Below, one piece after another: positions 52,312-64,000 of a DNA stretch of 64,000 bases. The notes under the pieces were generated by a model. The model was not told where the DNA came from and ran no database searches. It saw only the letters and a list, made by a program, of their open reading frames with translations. Source of the stretch: Synanceia verrucosa. Lineage: Eukaryota > Chordata > Actinopteri > Perciformes > Synanceiidae. Every line of letters begins with the position of its first letter. Within the stretch, counting starts at the first letter, position 1. The stretch is taken from the NCBI GenBank assembly GCA_029721515.1, contig CM056558.1, positions 13,485,240 to 13,549,239 of the forward strand. Direction: 5' to 3'. Made by a program: the position numbers and the translations under genes.

Positions 52312-53911
52312 GTCATGGAAAAAATTATTAGACCACCCTTGTTTTCTTCAATTTCTTGTTAATTTTAATGCCTGGCTCAACTAAAGGTACATTTGTTTGG
52401 ACAATTATAATGATAACAACAAAAATAGCTCATGAGAGTTTAATTTAAGAACTAAGGATTATTCATTTTCCATGGTTTTCTTGATAATAACCAAAATTAC
52501 TTAAATTCTTACATCAATAGCTATGGCATTGTACCGCCAAAACACTACTTTTAAGCATTCCATGTTTTCTTTTCTGTTTGCTTTAAACACATGATACACA
52601 CAAGAGTTAATACTTGATTGCATAACCATTGTTTTTGATGACTGCAGCCATGCGTCTTGGCATGCTCTCCACCAGCTTCTGACATTGTTCTGCTGTCACA
52701 GCAGCCCATTCCTGTTGGACAAATTCAAACAAATTTTCTTTGTTTTTGGGCTTGTGGTTCTCCATTTTGAGTTTGATGATTTTCCACAGGTTTTCAATTG
52801 GATTAAGATCTGGTGATTGAGCAGGCCAAGGCATGGTGCGAATGTTGTGGTTCTCCATCCAGGCTTTAACTGACCTTGCCGTGTGGCAAGGGGCATTGTG
52901 TTGTTGGAAAATCCAGTCATTCGAGGCAGGAAAGAGTTTTCCAGCTGATGGAAGAAGACTGTTTTCAAGGGTAGTCCTGTACTTGACCTGGTTCATTCGG
53001 CCTTCACACAATTGCATTTGCCCTGTTCCACTCAGACTGAAACAACCCCAGATCATGACTGATCCACCCCCATGTTTTACTGTAGGGGCAAGACAGTCTG
53101 GGTTGTAAGCTTCTCCAGGCTTCCTCCTAACCAGTAAGTTGGCTGGAGTGGGCATCAATTCAAAATTGGATTCATCACTGAAGAGAACCTTAGCCCAATC
53201 ATCAACAGTCCAATCCTTGTGGTCTCGAGCAAAGAGTAACCGGGCCTTCCTCTGCCTTTCATTGATGAAGGGCTTCTTGCGTGCTCTGTGTGACTTCAAA
53301 CCAGCTTCAACAAGTCGGTTTCGAACTGTCCTTGCCGAGCAAGTCACATTTCTCGACAGTGCCCACTCATTTTTAAGGTCCCTGGAGGTCTGGACGCGAT
53401 TCCTGACACAGGAACGGATGAGTGCACGGTCATCTCGTGGGGTAGAAAGACGCGTTTCCTGCCACGGCCAGGTAGCAATTTGGTAGTGCCATGTTCAGCT
53501 TGTTTTTTTGTTGGAATGAACGGCTGTCTTGGAGATCTTCAGTTTTTCGCTACCTGTCTCTCACTCATGCCAATTTCCAGCAGTGCCAAGATGGCTGCCT
53601 TTGTTGCTTCACATAATTCTTTTGTTTTAGGCATTATGTGAGAGCTGACAACTTCTGAGTTGTGCTACGGCTTGAATGTAAGCAGGAAACCACTCTAGGC
53701 CTTTGCATGTGCAGTGCTGCTTGTGATATGAAATGGCCTCTTATATACCCTGGGAATCAATTAAGCTTAAGAATGTCAAATAGGACATAAAGTATTATGT
53801 GACCAGCTGCATTTTTTGTTGTGTTCATTGTATTATACGTTTAGTGGTACCAGATATTAGAATGAACAAGAAATTGAAGAAAACAAGGGTGGTCTAATAA
53901 TTTTTCCATGA

Positions 53912-53914
<3 letters not shown>
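52310..53914 (-). mobile_element. Second Tc1/mariner-type DNA transposon
   Basis: Inverted ends of about 49 bases begin CAGTCATGGAAAAAATTATT at 52310 and close with the reverse complement at 53914. TA-dinucleotide runs flank both sides (52281-52308 and 53915-53962), consistent with insertion at TA. It lies in the second camsap2 intron, just after a truncated SINE copy. Its transposase is of a different lineage from that at 10.2-11.4 kb. Confidence 0.9.
52607..53634 (-). pseudogene. Degenerate Tc1-like transposase with a lost catalytic Asp
   Basis: An open frame of 246 codons (52607-53347) holds VLFSDESNF, GGGSVMIWGCFSL and SPDLNPIENLW, the first Asp and the final Glu of a DD34E transposase. 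The second catalytic position reads FQQHNAPCHTA; related Tc1 enzymes have Asp where this has His. The N-terminal part begins MPKTKELCEATKAA at 53634 but is cut by a stop and frameshifts between about 53340 and 53560. The copy is therefore inactive on two counts. Confidence 0.85.

Positions 53915-53962
<48 letters not shown>
53915..53962. repeat. (TA)n run at the Tc1 insertion site
   Basis: About 24 TA units directly after the Tc1 right end. A matching TA run of about 28 bases is at 52281-52308 on the other side. The two probably formed one microsatellite before insertion. Confidence 0.95.
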
Positions 53963-53965
<3 letters not shown>

Positions 53966-54604
53966 ACTTTGGATATAGCATTTTTTTATATGTTTTTTGG
54001 GTAAAAGATAATACAAAATCACTAAAAACTCAGTAAACCAGTGCATCAGACCAACACAGCAACAACAGAAAAGGTACAACAAGACAGAGGGGGAGTTATT
54101 TATTCACCTCTCCAGATGTTTTAGAGCATGTTTTGGGGATTGAAATTAACAATTAGACAGTAGAAACTGACTGAGTCCTCGAGGCATCCACTCATCTCTA
54201 GCTGTCTTTATAGCTCATCTCTCTGTCTTTGTGTTGGAGCTCACTTAAGAGATGACTTTGTTTGCAGGCATCCTGTTGAGTCAGAACGAGGACTCATTAT
54301 TTGGGGGCCAAAGTCTCAACAGGAGGCTTTATCGCTTTAGTGGTTTGCAATTGAGACACAATTAGTACACAGTTTGCCTGCAGTCTGTTTGTACAGTCTT
54401 GCTGGTTTTAATTTCTCATCTATGCTAATTCAAAGGTTATTTAAGTTTTGCTGGGGTTTACATCCCAGGCACTTTGTTTTGTGAGGACAAAGAGTATTTT
54501 AATACACCTTATCTCACATTTTATGTAAGCACAAATGCGTGTCTGTCACCCACAGCTTGTGCCATGAACCTTTGTAAATTGGTAGACTAAGCTGTACTTG
54601 GTAA

Positions 54605-54990
54605 TCCTCTTCAGAAGCACTTTTTGCTCTACTGGGTGAAATGGTCCTTCCATCCTGAGAGCAGTCAATACATTATGTGTTCAGAAAAAGGAACGAAAAG
54701 AGTCAGACCTTGTTAGCAGCTGCAGGACTGTAAAAACTCTGACCAATCAACTGTCATTCCGTCTGAATTGAAAGAACCAATCAGATGCCTTCATGTCTCG
54801 TCTCGCACATGCCCCCTCTGTCTCACATCACGCTTCACCACTACTGGAAATATTCAGCACGCTCCTGCAAAAATACAGAGTTAGCAGGGGAGGGGGTATG
54901 GCATTGGACGGAGCACTGACGGATGGAAGAGGAGGTGTTACTTTCAAATCTTGCTACCACTCCAAGATTACCAACTATAGCTTTAAATAA
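54605..54990. repeat. Unnamed interspersed repeat, copy 3 (opposite orientation)
   Basis: Reverse complement of the repeat at 29967-30345, starting near TACTGGGTGAAATGGTCC and ending AACTATAGCTTTAAA. It lies in the second camsap2 intron. Confidence 0.7.
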
Positions 54991-57634
54991 TTGATTGGTC
55001 ACCAAAATTGGGTTTTACATGATTTCAACCAGTACAGTTCAGTGATTTGTCAGAAAATGACGTGTGCGTGTGTGTGTGTGTGTGTGTGTATGTGTGCCTG
55101 CCTGCGCTTAAGCAGGTTGCTGTGAATGTGAAAATGAGCTGCTAGAAGAGTGTGAAGCAACCTGCCATTTCACTTTCCTCCTTCCAGCTTCCATTGCTCT
55201 CTTTTATCTCCATCCCTTTATTATCCATCATTCCCATTACATTTCATTTGCATCATATAACATAAAATCTATAGCATCATAATATGATAGATGTTGAAGG
55301 TTTAAGTGTAGTATTTATGTTTTTAACGTGGTTTTATTACTAGTGTTAATCATTTTTTTTCAGATGCTGCAACAGAGTTTAACATCATTTGCTATGAGGA
55401 CACTGATGCAGTTCATGTGGGTTACCTGCTGCTGCACAGTTGGGGATTATCTATTATTTAGAAACTGCTTCCTTCTATACCTAACTAAGGATTGACATGA
55501 GGCCACCAGAGGCTGTCCAGCTCTGTGTGTGGGGGTGAGGAGAGACTGTGAGAAGAGCAGAGAAAAGCAGTTCTTCTGAAAGACATATAGAATGTAGTTT
55601 GATGATTTTATAGGCACTCCTGGAATGAAAACATCCCTAGTTTTACCACAAATGAGCAAGAGACTGAGCTCCTACCTGCTGCAGTTCTAAATGTAAGCCG
55701 CTCTGGATAAGAGCCAGCAATGTCATTAAATGCTGCTTCATGGCATTTTTAAGCTACGCTTCTGTTTTTTTTTTTTCATTATAAACTCAGCAGTTTGAGC
55801 AAGAATTTTCAGAACAAGCAACTTCAGGGGACGTTGGAAGCATCTTTTGTAGGCCAGTCAGCAGCAGTGTGAGATGACTTGTCTGACACATGTCACAACT
55901 CAGAACATGGACTGACATTTTCACTAGGTTGCCAAACTGACTTTGCTTTTTAATCTTATTTTCGCTGTCCCCGCTCTGTCACTATTGTGCCCACTCATCC
56001 TTCTGTCTTCAGCCATGTGATGGATTCCCACATGTGAAGACGATCGCAGCAGCCGCCCACCCGGTCGCCTACTCACATTCTGTGTCGCTGACGCTCTCCT
56101 CCACCTGTGTAGTGCTCACGGAGAATGAGGGAGGGATGTGGAGGTGGGCTGAGCATCTGAAAATATTATTCTAGCATTACACATTACAGCCCACACAAAG
56201 CACCTCTGCAAGCATTATAATAGCTAAAATGAATTATCAAAAGGCTGTGAAATACTGGATCTTCATTGTGTTATGTCAGTGTGGTGCGATCATTTACTCA
56301 TCAAAACATGCAAGGAAGAATAAAATAAACAGCTTGTCAGTTTATTCAGATTGTTTCTGTGCAGCTGTGGCCAGGGAAAATAGTTTTAAAGTTGAACATA
56401 ACCAACAGATCAACATAAGTGGATGTTGATGTAAACAGAGAGTGAGATGAGAGTGGTGTATAGAAACAAATCTATTAGGGTGGTTTCTTTCTTGCCAACA
56501 TGAATACTCTATTGTAACAATGCATTCATAAAATGTGCTGGATGTAGAGCAGCCCCACTGGAGCACTGATGGTTTATTACCTCGCTCAAGGGCACCTCAG
56601 CAGTGATAAGGGGTAATCACTGTTTTTCCCCCTTCACTGGTTACATTGCAAACATGCAGGGCTGTTGTTTTTTTTTTTTTTTTTTTTTCTTTCTTACAGT
56701 AGATGGTAGATGGTGATGACGTTTTGTCCATTCTCTATACTTTAAGTACAAGAGAGTAAATCCAGCCTTGTCTTGGGAAATCACAGCAGGTAAGGCTATT
56801 GTTTAGACTAATTGTGCCATGATCTGCAGCTGCTTTACCACCTCTGCTAACAGCTTCCCGTGCCTGTCAATCAGACACAGCATAGTAACTTGGTGATGTG
56901 CTTTTTACTTCCCTGACCCCATCACGATGAGGATCGATGTTCTTCCAAGCTGACGAACCTTGAATATTGGCTTTAATGTTTAATAAAGCTGTAGAAAATA
57001 GGTCATGTTGCTGTCAAGAGTTTTTAATGTCCTGTATAAATCAGACCCTATTGTGGCTATATGCTGTGAGCTACTGAGAGTAAGAGACACTGACTGCACC
57101 TTGTATGGTTTCTGAGCTCTGTATGGGTGCTGTATGTCATAAAAGCTGTAAAACAGACAGGTTTATAGTCAAAATTATGTTAGAGAATGCTTTCAGATCC
57201 AACCTTAATGGCAAAAGCATCTCTAATGTGTATGTCGCCTAATTTATTCCGTAGATCTTGTTGAAAATGTGCTCTTCTCTCTCTTCTAGTTGTAGTACTG
57301 TATTTCTGGTCGGAGTCATTTTATTGTTGAAACATTCACATAACCTTGTGTGAAGACCATGCCAAAAAGGAATGTGACCTGGTTAATTGTTAATTATATT
57401 ACAACACATTAGGTGTGTAACACAACATAACATGTACACAAACACTGCAGCAGTCCCCAGTATCAACATCATCTAAAATCCTTCATGTAGCTCAATATGT
57501 GGCATTTATTATTACTGCTTAACCGATGATGTTATGACTTGTCAACATCACATGTCCCTCTATATTTGTGTTGCCATGAAACAATTTTAATTCGGGCAAC
57601 TAAAATAAGAGTTACACCACATTTGCTCTAAGCA

Positions 57635-57996
57635 CTGTGTTTATGAAAATAAAGTCTCTTTCACTTTTGTTTTTCGTTCATTTCACTTAACAAATTAATA
57701 TTTTAACGGTGGTCTACGGTGGATTATATTTGTGATGAATTACAGGAGAAGCTTGGACAGATTTAAAAAAAAAAAAAAAAAGCAAACCTAATTTTATCAG
57801 CATGTTTGATAGTTAATTACAACTATGTTGTTAGTTTCCTTGATTTTTTTTTTTTTTTTGAATAGACTTCTGCTTCATGATCTCCTAGCACTTCTCTGGC
57901 AATGCATTTCAGGTTTGTCCAAGTAGAGTTACCATCGCACAAATTAGCGCGTTAACGCTCATTAATCACATTAACGTGCTAATTTCGGCAGCCCTA
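57635..57996. repeat. hAT-like non-autonomous repeat, copy 3
   Basis: Same orientation as the copy at 24381: TTTCACTTAACAAATTAATA, GAATTACAGGAGAAGC, TTTATCAGCATGTTTGATAG and a right end of CGTTAACGCTCATTAATCAC followed by GGCAGCCCTAA. A weaker, partial relative is at about 14305-14460. Confidence 0.45.
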
Positions 57997-58403
57997 ATCT
58001 AATTTTAATATATATATATATATTATGATTAATATTAATTATTTTGACAGCACTACCCTGTAGAGAGACACGGCCACAACCATTGTACCCCAGTTTGGTT
58101 CTTATTTAAAATATGTATGGTAGTCAATGAACATTTTAAGATCCCGTTTGAATTGCACATACGATGTGATATGATGCAAATTTAAAAAGACTGTCATATA
58201 TAATGTACTAATTACCAATGCTGTACACAGCTGTAACTGCTGTGTTCTATGCAGAAATATAACATTATCTGACCCGGTACCTTTTATCCAATGACTCCTG
58301 GTCTTTTATCAGCTGGAAAGAGAAAGAACGAGGCGCACTCATTCCCCGGGTGAGTCGTGGTGCGAAACACAAGCATTATAGCTTTACCTAGTGAGTTACA
58401 TAC

Positions 58404-58525
58404 ACTATATTGCCAAAAGTATTCGCTCACCCATCCAAATAATCAGAATCAGGTGTTCCAATCACTTCCATGGCCACAGGTGTATAAAATCAAGCACCAA
58501 CATGCAGACTGCTTTTACAATCATT
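58404..58525. mobile_element. Solo end of the 10.2-kb Tc1 family
   Basis: About 120 bases starting CTATATTGCCAAAAGTATTC match the right end of the element at 10168-11403 almost base for base, including the GGTGTATAAAATCAAGCACC stretch. Similarity ends at about 58525 and no transposase or second inverted repeat follows. It is a truncated copy in the second camsap2 intron. Confidence 0.8.
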
Positions 58526-60169
58526 TATTGCAAAATAACACTTACTAATCACAGTCTGTTTTTTTTCTCTACCAACATGAGGGCAAAAATGCATTTAAAT
58601 CGTCCCCCCACAAAAATGTATCTCATATACTTTGTTCAGTGACATTATTATGAAGCACTTATTATGCTTTTATGTATGTTACAGGATGTTTTTAAGAATC
58701 TAACACGTGCCTCACCAAGTTTTTACTCATCATGAATTTCATGCAACATTGTAGTGTTGTATATATAAAAATGTGAACAATCGCTACATATACATTTCAG
58801 TCTATATTGATAAAACGTGTAAGAAGAGTTTATCTGTTCAGTTTTACTGTGTGATTCATCAGCTCCCATGTTGCATGGATGAATAGAGGTGGATATACTT
58901 CCTCCAGTTAGTCTGCCCCTCTTCTGCTTCCTCTATCACAACCCCTATTGGGCAGGCGCTCCGTTGCCATGGTTACACTCCAGTAGGCAGGGTGTGTGTA
59001 GGTGGGTGGAAGAGTGGGGGTGCTTATGCCTGCATATGTCATGTGCGCAGTCTGTGCTTCTATGTGCAGCTATGTTCTATGAGAGCACTGCCGCTCTCTG
59101 AGGCAGAGAACACTGAAGAGCTGGATGCGCACAAACAAGCAGATGGCGTTTCTAAGACGCTCCATCACACACAAAGATACACATCCACACAACCGCATGA
59201 CCATACAGCAATGGACAAATAGGTAATTTGAATGCCAACCAGAAAAAAAATATATTGAAATTAGCATCTTATGTTCTCTTCCTCTGCTCTTGATCTTACG
59301 AACAAAGGCGAGCTGAAGCAGCAGGGTGGAAGGGAAGCCCATCTAAGTACTTTCTGTCCTTGGCTTCGGCAAAGTCACAGCCAGTATGTTACGCTCAATG
59401 CCAGCGGCGACTTGCAGGCAGGGCAGTATGGATGGGCAGAGAGCGAGCACATTATGTGATGTCCGAAGCACTGAGCATCTCTCTGTGCTAGCTGCAGTTA
59501 GACTGTGTTTTAAGCTGTTTTAAACTTTTGTCTGTGTTGTAAAATATTTTACCAGAAATCAGTAGTGCTGAGTCCACATTCCATCCTGTGTTTCCTGAGG
59601 TTTCTACCATTCCTTTTTCCCGTTAACCTTTTAAGAACTACGGGAGCGCCGGCACTGCCATTTGCCTAGCGGCTTTCAAATGCAGGTAGAATTGCAACCA
59701 CATAAGATAAAGCAATAATTCTTTTTGTATATAAAACCAGAGGAGTTACACTTACGTACATATTATGCATTCAAATTTTCCCAGAGCTCTGTTCCCTTCC
59801 ATTACTGGCTTTGCAGTATAATCAATATAGTGCTTCTTCACAATGCTTCCTGAATTGGAATATATGTTATCACTTTGGAAAATATGTCATCATGTTTCTG
59901 TTAGGTGTTAGCTATTTTCTGTTTAGCTGTGGATGATCTTATACCAAGGTATACCGTATATGCTCGTAAGTAGCCTATCTGGAACACTCAGAGATCTTAT
60001 TGCACTTTTGTAAATTGTTTTCTTTTTTTTTTGTTATGTGCATGCTATCTTTTTGTATAATGTAAAAAATGCTCTGGCTGACTTGCTCTGTAATAGGCCA
60101 TAAAGGGTTAGAAGGTTTTTTTTGGGGGGGGGAATTTTTCCGAGTCATTTGTCCATGACAGAGGATATC

Positions 60170-60260
60170 ATAAACCTGACAGATTGTAAAGCCCTCTGAG
60201 TCAAGTTTGTAATTTGTGATCGGGTATTACAAATGAAATTGACTTAACTTGACTTGATGA
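60170..60260 (+). mobile_element. 3' tail fragment of a non-LTR retroelement
   Basis: GTAAAGCCCTCTGAGTCAAG, then AAATGAAATTGACTTAACTT and GACTTG, is the kind of 3' end with TGACT-like tail repeats seen in fish LINEs and their SINEs. Only this tail is present. The family is not assigned. Confidence 0.4.
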
Positions 60261-63200
60261 GGGTTCTGGTATTAGCCTCAAACACATGAACTCATTTGTC
60301 CGGAGGCCTTCAACAGTGCAGAGAGAAAAAAAACATACATTAATTTATGTTCCATATCAGCTGATATAACACAGGTTTTTAACCCAATATTAAAATAATG
60401 TAATCAATGTGTTCCTCCAATATGCTGAAGTATTTTTCCATGTAGCTGCCTATTTTAATGAAGGGGCGTTTTTTTCCAGAGGCAGTCACTCCTGGTGGGG
60501 TTACCTGAGGCAAACTGATCCCATGTGACACACATCCACTCTCTGGATCCATATCTGTGATCTCCTTTGGGGCCTAGCCTTTAGGAGGGGAGATGAGCGC
60601 AGGTGAATGCCTGGTGGCTCAGCCTGGAGAAATAATTCATTGATATTTTTCACTTTACTGCATGTTGAGGATAAAGATCTACAGCTGCTGAACGAAGGAT
60701 ACAACACCATCTGCAAATTCTCAGTTCAGCATTGAAAAATACACACATTTCCTCATTAGTTTGACAAAATACCTTTTTTTTTATTATTGTTCTCTACAGG
60801 GTTGAAGCCTGTACAGCTGTCATACATGACAAAATAGAAAGTACACTCTTAATGTTCAGATTTTGAATTGGGTGAGTATTAAATTCTAAATACTAAACTA
60901 TCTGATCAGGTTTAATGGCAAAATAAGCTTATTATACTAATAGATAATGTAGAGCAGGGGATTAAGTGAGACATCGTTCTCATGCTACATTTCTTAATTT
61001 TTTCACCTGGTTTAACTGGCATTGTGGTGAGGCTATAAAAGCACTTAATCCGCAGTAAGTTAACCTTCTACATGTTTTACCCTGTGCAGAGCTTTACACA
61101 GGAATCTCATTTTCTAAGCTTAAATTAAGCAAGCGTTATTATTGGTTATACTAATGTAGTGTACAATTTATGGTCACTTATGTGTTAAATATCAAACATG
61201 ATTTTAAATGTCCTGAGGTACAATAACAACAATACTATAGCAATGCTGTATAGATAATTTAAATGAACTGACTTCCAGTGGAGGACAATAGATTCACTGC
61301 ATTAGCCTTGATGGTTGCATACAAAATAAAAGTATTAATATAAACTAAAATCTGTCCCTCCATGTAAGTAGATGTTTAGTGCAACGTGCAGCCTGAATTT
61401 ATGAAATGGAGACTTTAACATAGAGAATAATATGAGTTTTTGGCCAAAGACATAAGTTCAGGAAAAAATGTGTTATTTTTATTATGTATTATGTATTGTA
61501 TGAGATTTAGCTAAAGCTAATTTCTTTTTTTGGCTCTTTTATCACTGTCCACACATGAAAAGCGTTTCAACTCAGTGGCCCTTTTCAAACATGATGGAAG
61601 GGTTTAGCATGCAGGCGTATCTCCAGGCTGGGTCAACACTGGCTGGTAGCCATGATCGCGTCCCCAGATAGTAGTCTAAGGTTAGCTTTGAGGTTTGCGT
61701 GTAATTGCTAGGTTTGGAGCATATGGAGGGGGGGAAGGTATTCTTCTTAAAAGCTCCACTCCCCCAAGTGATGCTAGACCTCACAGTTGGTATTTTTAAC
61801 ATCCAAAAATGTAAATGGGCATTGTTTTTATTTCTGCTCAAAATTGGGATATCTGATAATTATTAATTGTTATGCTATTTCCAGTCAAAGATGAAAACAC
61901 TGCAGGGGGAAAAGACAAGAAGAAGAAGGAAGGATTTTTGATAATTGTTGTGGGAACTTTTTTCCAAATTCCAAGTGCAGCATTACCACTGTAACTCATG
62001 ATTCAGCGGTTTTCTGTCTCCATCACTAGCAGCCAGTTTCTCGTTGTTTTAGGAGTCTGCACAAGGTAACCTAAGAAACCCCAAGTTTAATAAACAGTGT
62101 TTATATATAGGAATCGTTCTGTTCCAAGCTTTTAGATCCATATTAACAGGTTTTCTCTGTAACCGTGGCCACTTTAAACTGTTTTTCACTAAGTATGAAA
62201 AAGCAGCACAGTTTTTTTCCCTTTTAACTTAAACAGTATTTGTGATGACCTTCAAAATAGACCAGAAAGAGTTACAGCTGAGAGCTTTTCCATGTCCGGC
62301 TGAGTTGGCGTGAAGTCACCTGAAGCTAGACAGATTAAGTTTTGAGACATATGCCCCAGCATGGGGCCTCTGGGCCTGGACAGGAGAGCTGTAATATTAA
62401 AAGCACACCACATTTCAATATTACATCACCCCTGAGCTATTTTTGATGTGTGTGTTTCCTCGGGTCTGAGGAGGTCCAGGATCTTTTTTTTTTTTTTTTT
62501 TTGATGGAAGTTTCTCTAAAAGCTTTGGGGATCCTCATAAATAATCAACGTAGCCTTGCACTCCAGTAAAGACAAACACAGACCGATCATTAGTCATTAG
62601 TCATGAAGTAAGTAGTGTTAAAGACATTAAGTCATTACCTCAATTCATGTATTTTGCAGTGGAATAAAGTCAATGTCATTATTTCACAGAATCATTTTGC
62701 AGAGATCCTTTACAGTAATGGTGAGATGGTGAAATATTGTGCATGTTTCGTGACCTGGTTCAGGCCTAACAAGCAGCTCAGAGCTCTCACAACAGACACG
62801 CAACAACAATGAGGTGAAATACATTTTTTGTGGGTTGCTGTGGTTTGTTTCTATGCATTTCTTCTGTGCAATCAGGATTTTCATCTTTCCTCTTTCACCA
62901 AGAAGCCGTATTAAAAATGAACCGTGTTAGCTTATCTCCCCGGGTGGAAATACAGAGAGGCATCAGTGTCGCGGCACAATAAAATTGGATATTGACCGTG
63001 AAGGAGCATCTTTTCACCTCATGACAAACCAGAGATTTATGGACGTAATCAGCGTTGATGGTAAAGTACAGAATGGCAACAGAACGGTCCGTGGCATCAC
63101 AGTCAGCAGTCTAGATACCATCAAGCAAGTCACCTGATTCCTGAATGCTCTGGTGTGGTTGCTGTGGAAGACAGACGTTGCACTGGGCAGCTCTAAGGTG

Positions 63201-64000
63201 TGCAGATATACAACAGTGTGTATATGAAGTAAATTGCATGTGTACGGCCAACCTAAAGGTTAGGAAACACAACATCATGGGTTTTCACAGAGGAAACATG
63301 CTTATTACTACCGACTGGCAGTTCTGATCTAATGAGAGAGGCTAACCTTTTCTCGAGGCTCTTTCCTGATTCCCGTTCTTTCTCCTTTCCTTCTACTCCT
63401 TTCCTCCATTAAACCACCACTACCACTCTGCATTCATCTGGTTATTGGAGCATTTCTTCTTCTTTCTAGCTTCCATCTGACATTTACTTGTGGTCAGCTG
63501 ATCCTTCACTGAACTCAGAACTAATTCCATTGCAGCACCCTATCTGCTATATTTGCTTTGTGAGCGCTGAGGGCGGAGGATCTTGAAAGAGGCATTTTCC
63601 ACATATATTCAAATAGCATGAGAATGTTTCATCTACTTTGATGCGACAAGGAAGCTCTATTAAAGGGTCAGCTGATAAACAGTTTATCAGTGTCTGTTGG
63701 TCTCGATTAAAAATGCTTATTTCTAAACTCACATTTACATCAGATCAGGTTGGAAGCCTGGGCATCATCAATACACTAGATTAGCAAAGCTTTAGTGCCC
63801 TCGAGTGCCAGTTTGACCGTTACTGTATACTTTCAAGTTGTGTGAGTTCGAGGGCATACGAATATGAAACAGAAATGGCAGCCTCTTTGTTAACCATCTC
63901 AAACACACGTTCCTCGCAATGTCATCCCATACGGAAAAGATATTGATCAATCTCCTTTGAATGAAACTTGTATGTAAAGCATACAACAGTGAATATGGAT

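Larger units (their letters stand above)
51464..64000 (+). other. Second camsap2 intron, running off the window
   Basis: More than 12.5 kb without a convincing camsap2 exon. Contents: an AAT-repeat run near 51700, SINE copy 3, the Tc1 element and its TA flanks, the unnamed repeat copy 3, a GT run near 55069-55090, SINE-like scraps at about 55690-55735 (GCCGCTCTGGATAAGAGCC) and 56580-56625 (GCTCAAGGGCACCTCAGCAG), the hAT-like copy 3, the solo Tc1 end and a LINE tail. From about 60.3 to 64 kb nothing was recognised on either strand. Confidence 0.55.

Noticed and set aside
55365..55490. Possible camsap2 exon: T-rich tract and CAG followed by ATGCTGCAAC
   Set aside because: The translation has no resemblance to CAMSAP sequence after codon 132, and no good donor follows in frame.

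Overview
This is vertebrate genomic DNA, almost certainly from a teleost fish. Genes are split into many short exons with GT-AG introns. Introns carry Tc1-like transposons, a tRNA-derived SINE, Harbinger/hAT-like non-autonomous elements and CA/TA microsatellites. All four proteins are vertebrate genes. Exon boundaries were read by eye from splice sites and codon phase; no alignment or search was run.

Layout, left to right. (1) 1-18.5 kb, minus strand: a group V adhesion GPCR (ADGRD2/GPR144-like). It runs from its signal peptide at 18.36 kb to the third intracellular loop at 1.28 kb; TM6, TM7 and the tail lie off the left edge. (2) 20.5-39.0 kb, minus strand: complete kif14, 29 coding exons, 1615 codons plus stop, all phases consistent. 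(3) 40.6-45.6 kb, minus strand: complete ddx59, 7 coding exons, 634 codons plus stop. (4) 46.87 kb to beyond the right edge, plus strand: the first two coding exons of camsap2, with a second intron longer than 12.5 kb.

kif14, ddx59 and camsap2 keep the order they have on human 1q32.1. ddx59 and camsap2 are head to head and share a region of about 1 kb between their 5' ends. The genes are not an operon. KIF14 is a mitotic kinesin, DDX59 an RNA helicase, CAMSAP2 a microtubule minus-end protein, and the GPCR a cell-surface receptor.

Most of the rest is intron and repeats: a Tc1 element nested in a Harbinger-like element (9.8-11.7 kb), a second Tc1 element (52.3-53.9 kb), a solo Tc1 end (58.4 kb), three copies of a tRNA-derived SINE, three copies of an unnamed repeat of about 370 bp, a pair of fold-back elements, and a terminal-inverted-repeat element with an internal tandem array (47.7-48.2 kb).

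Points most worth a second look: the receptor ectodomain, which reads as a C-type lectin fold interrupted by a pentraxin domain; the DDX59 motif II, which reads DEVD instead of DEAD; and the array-bearing inverted-repeat element.
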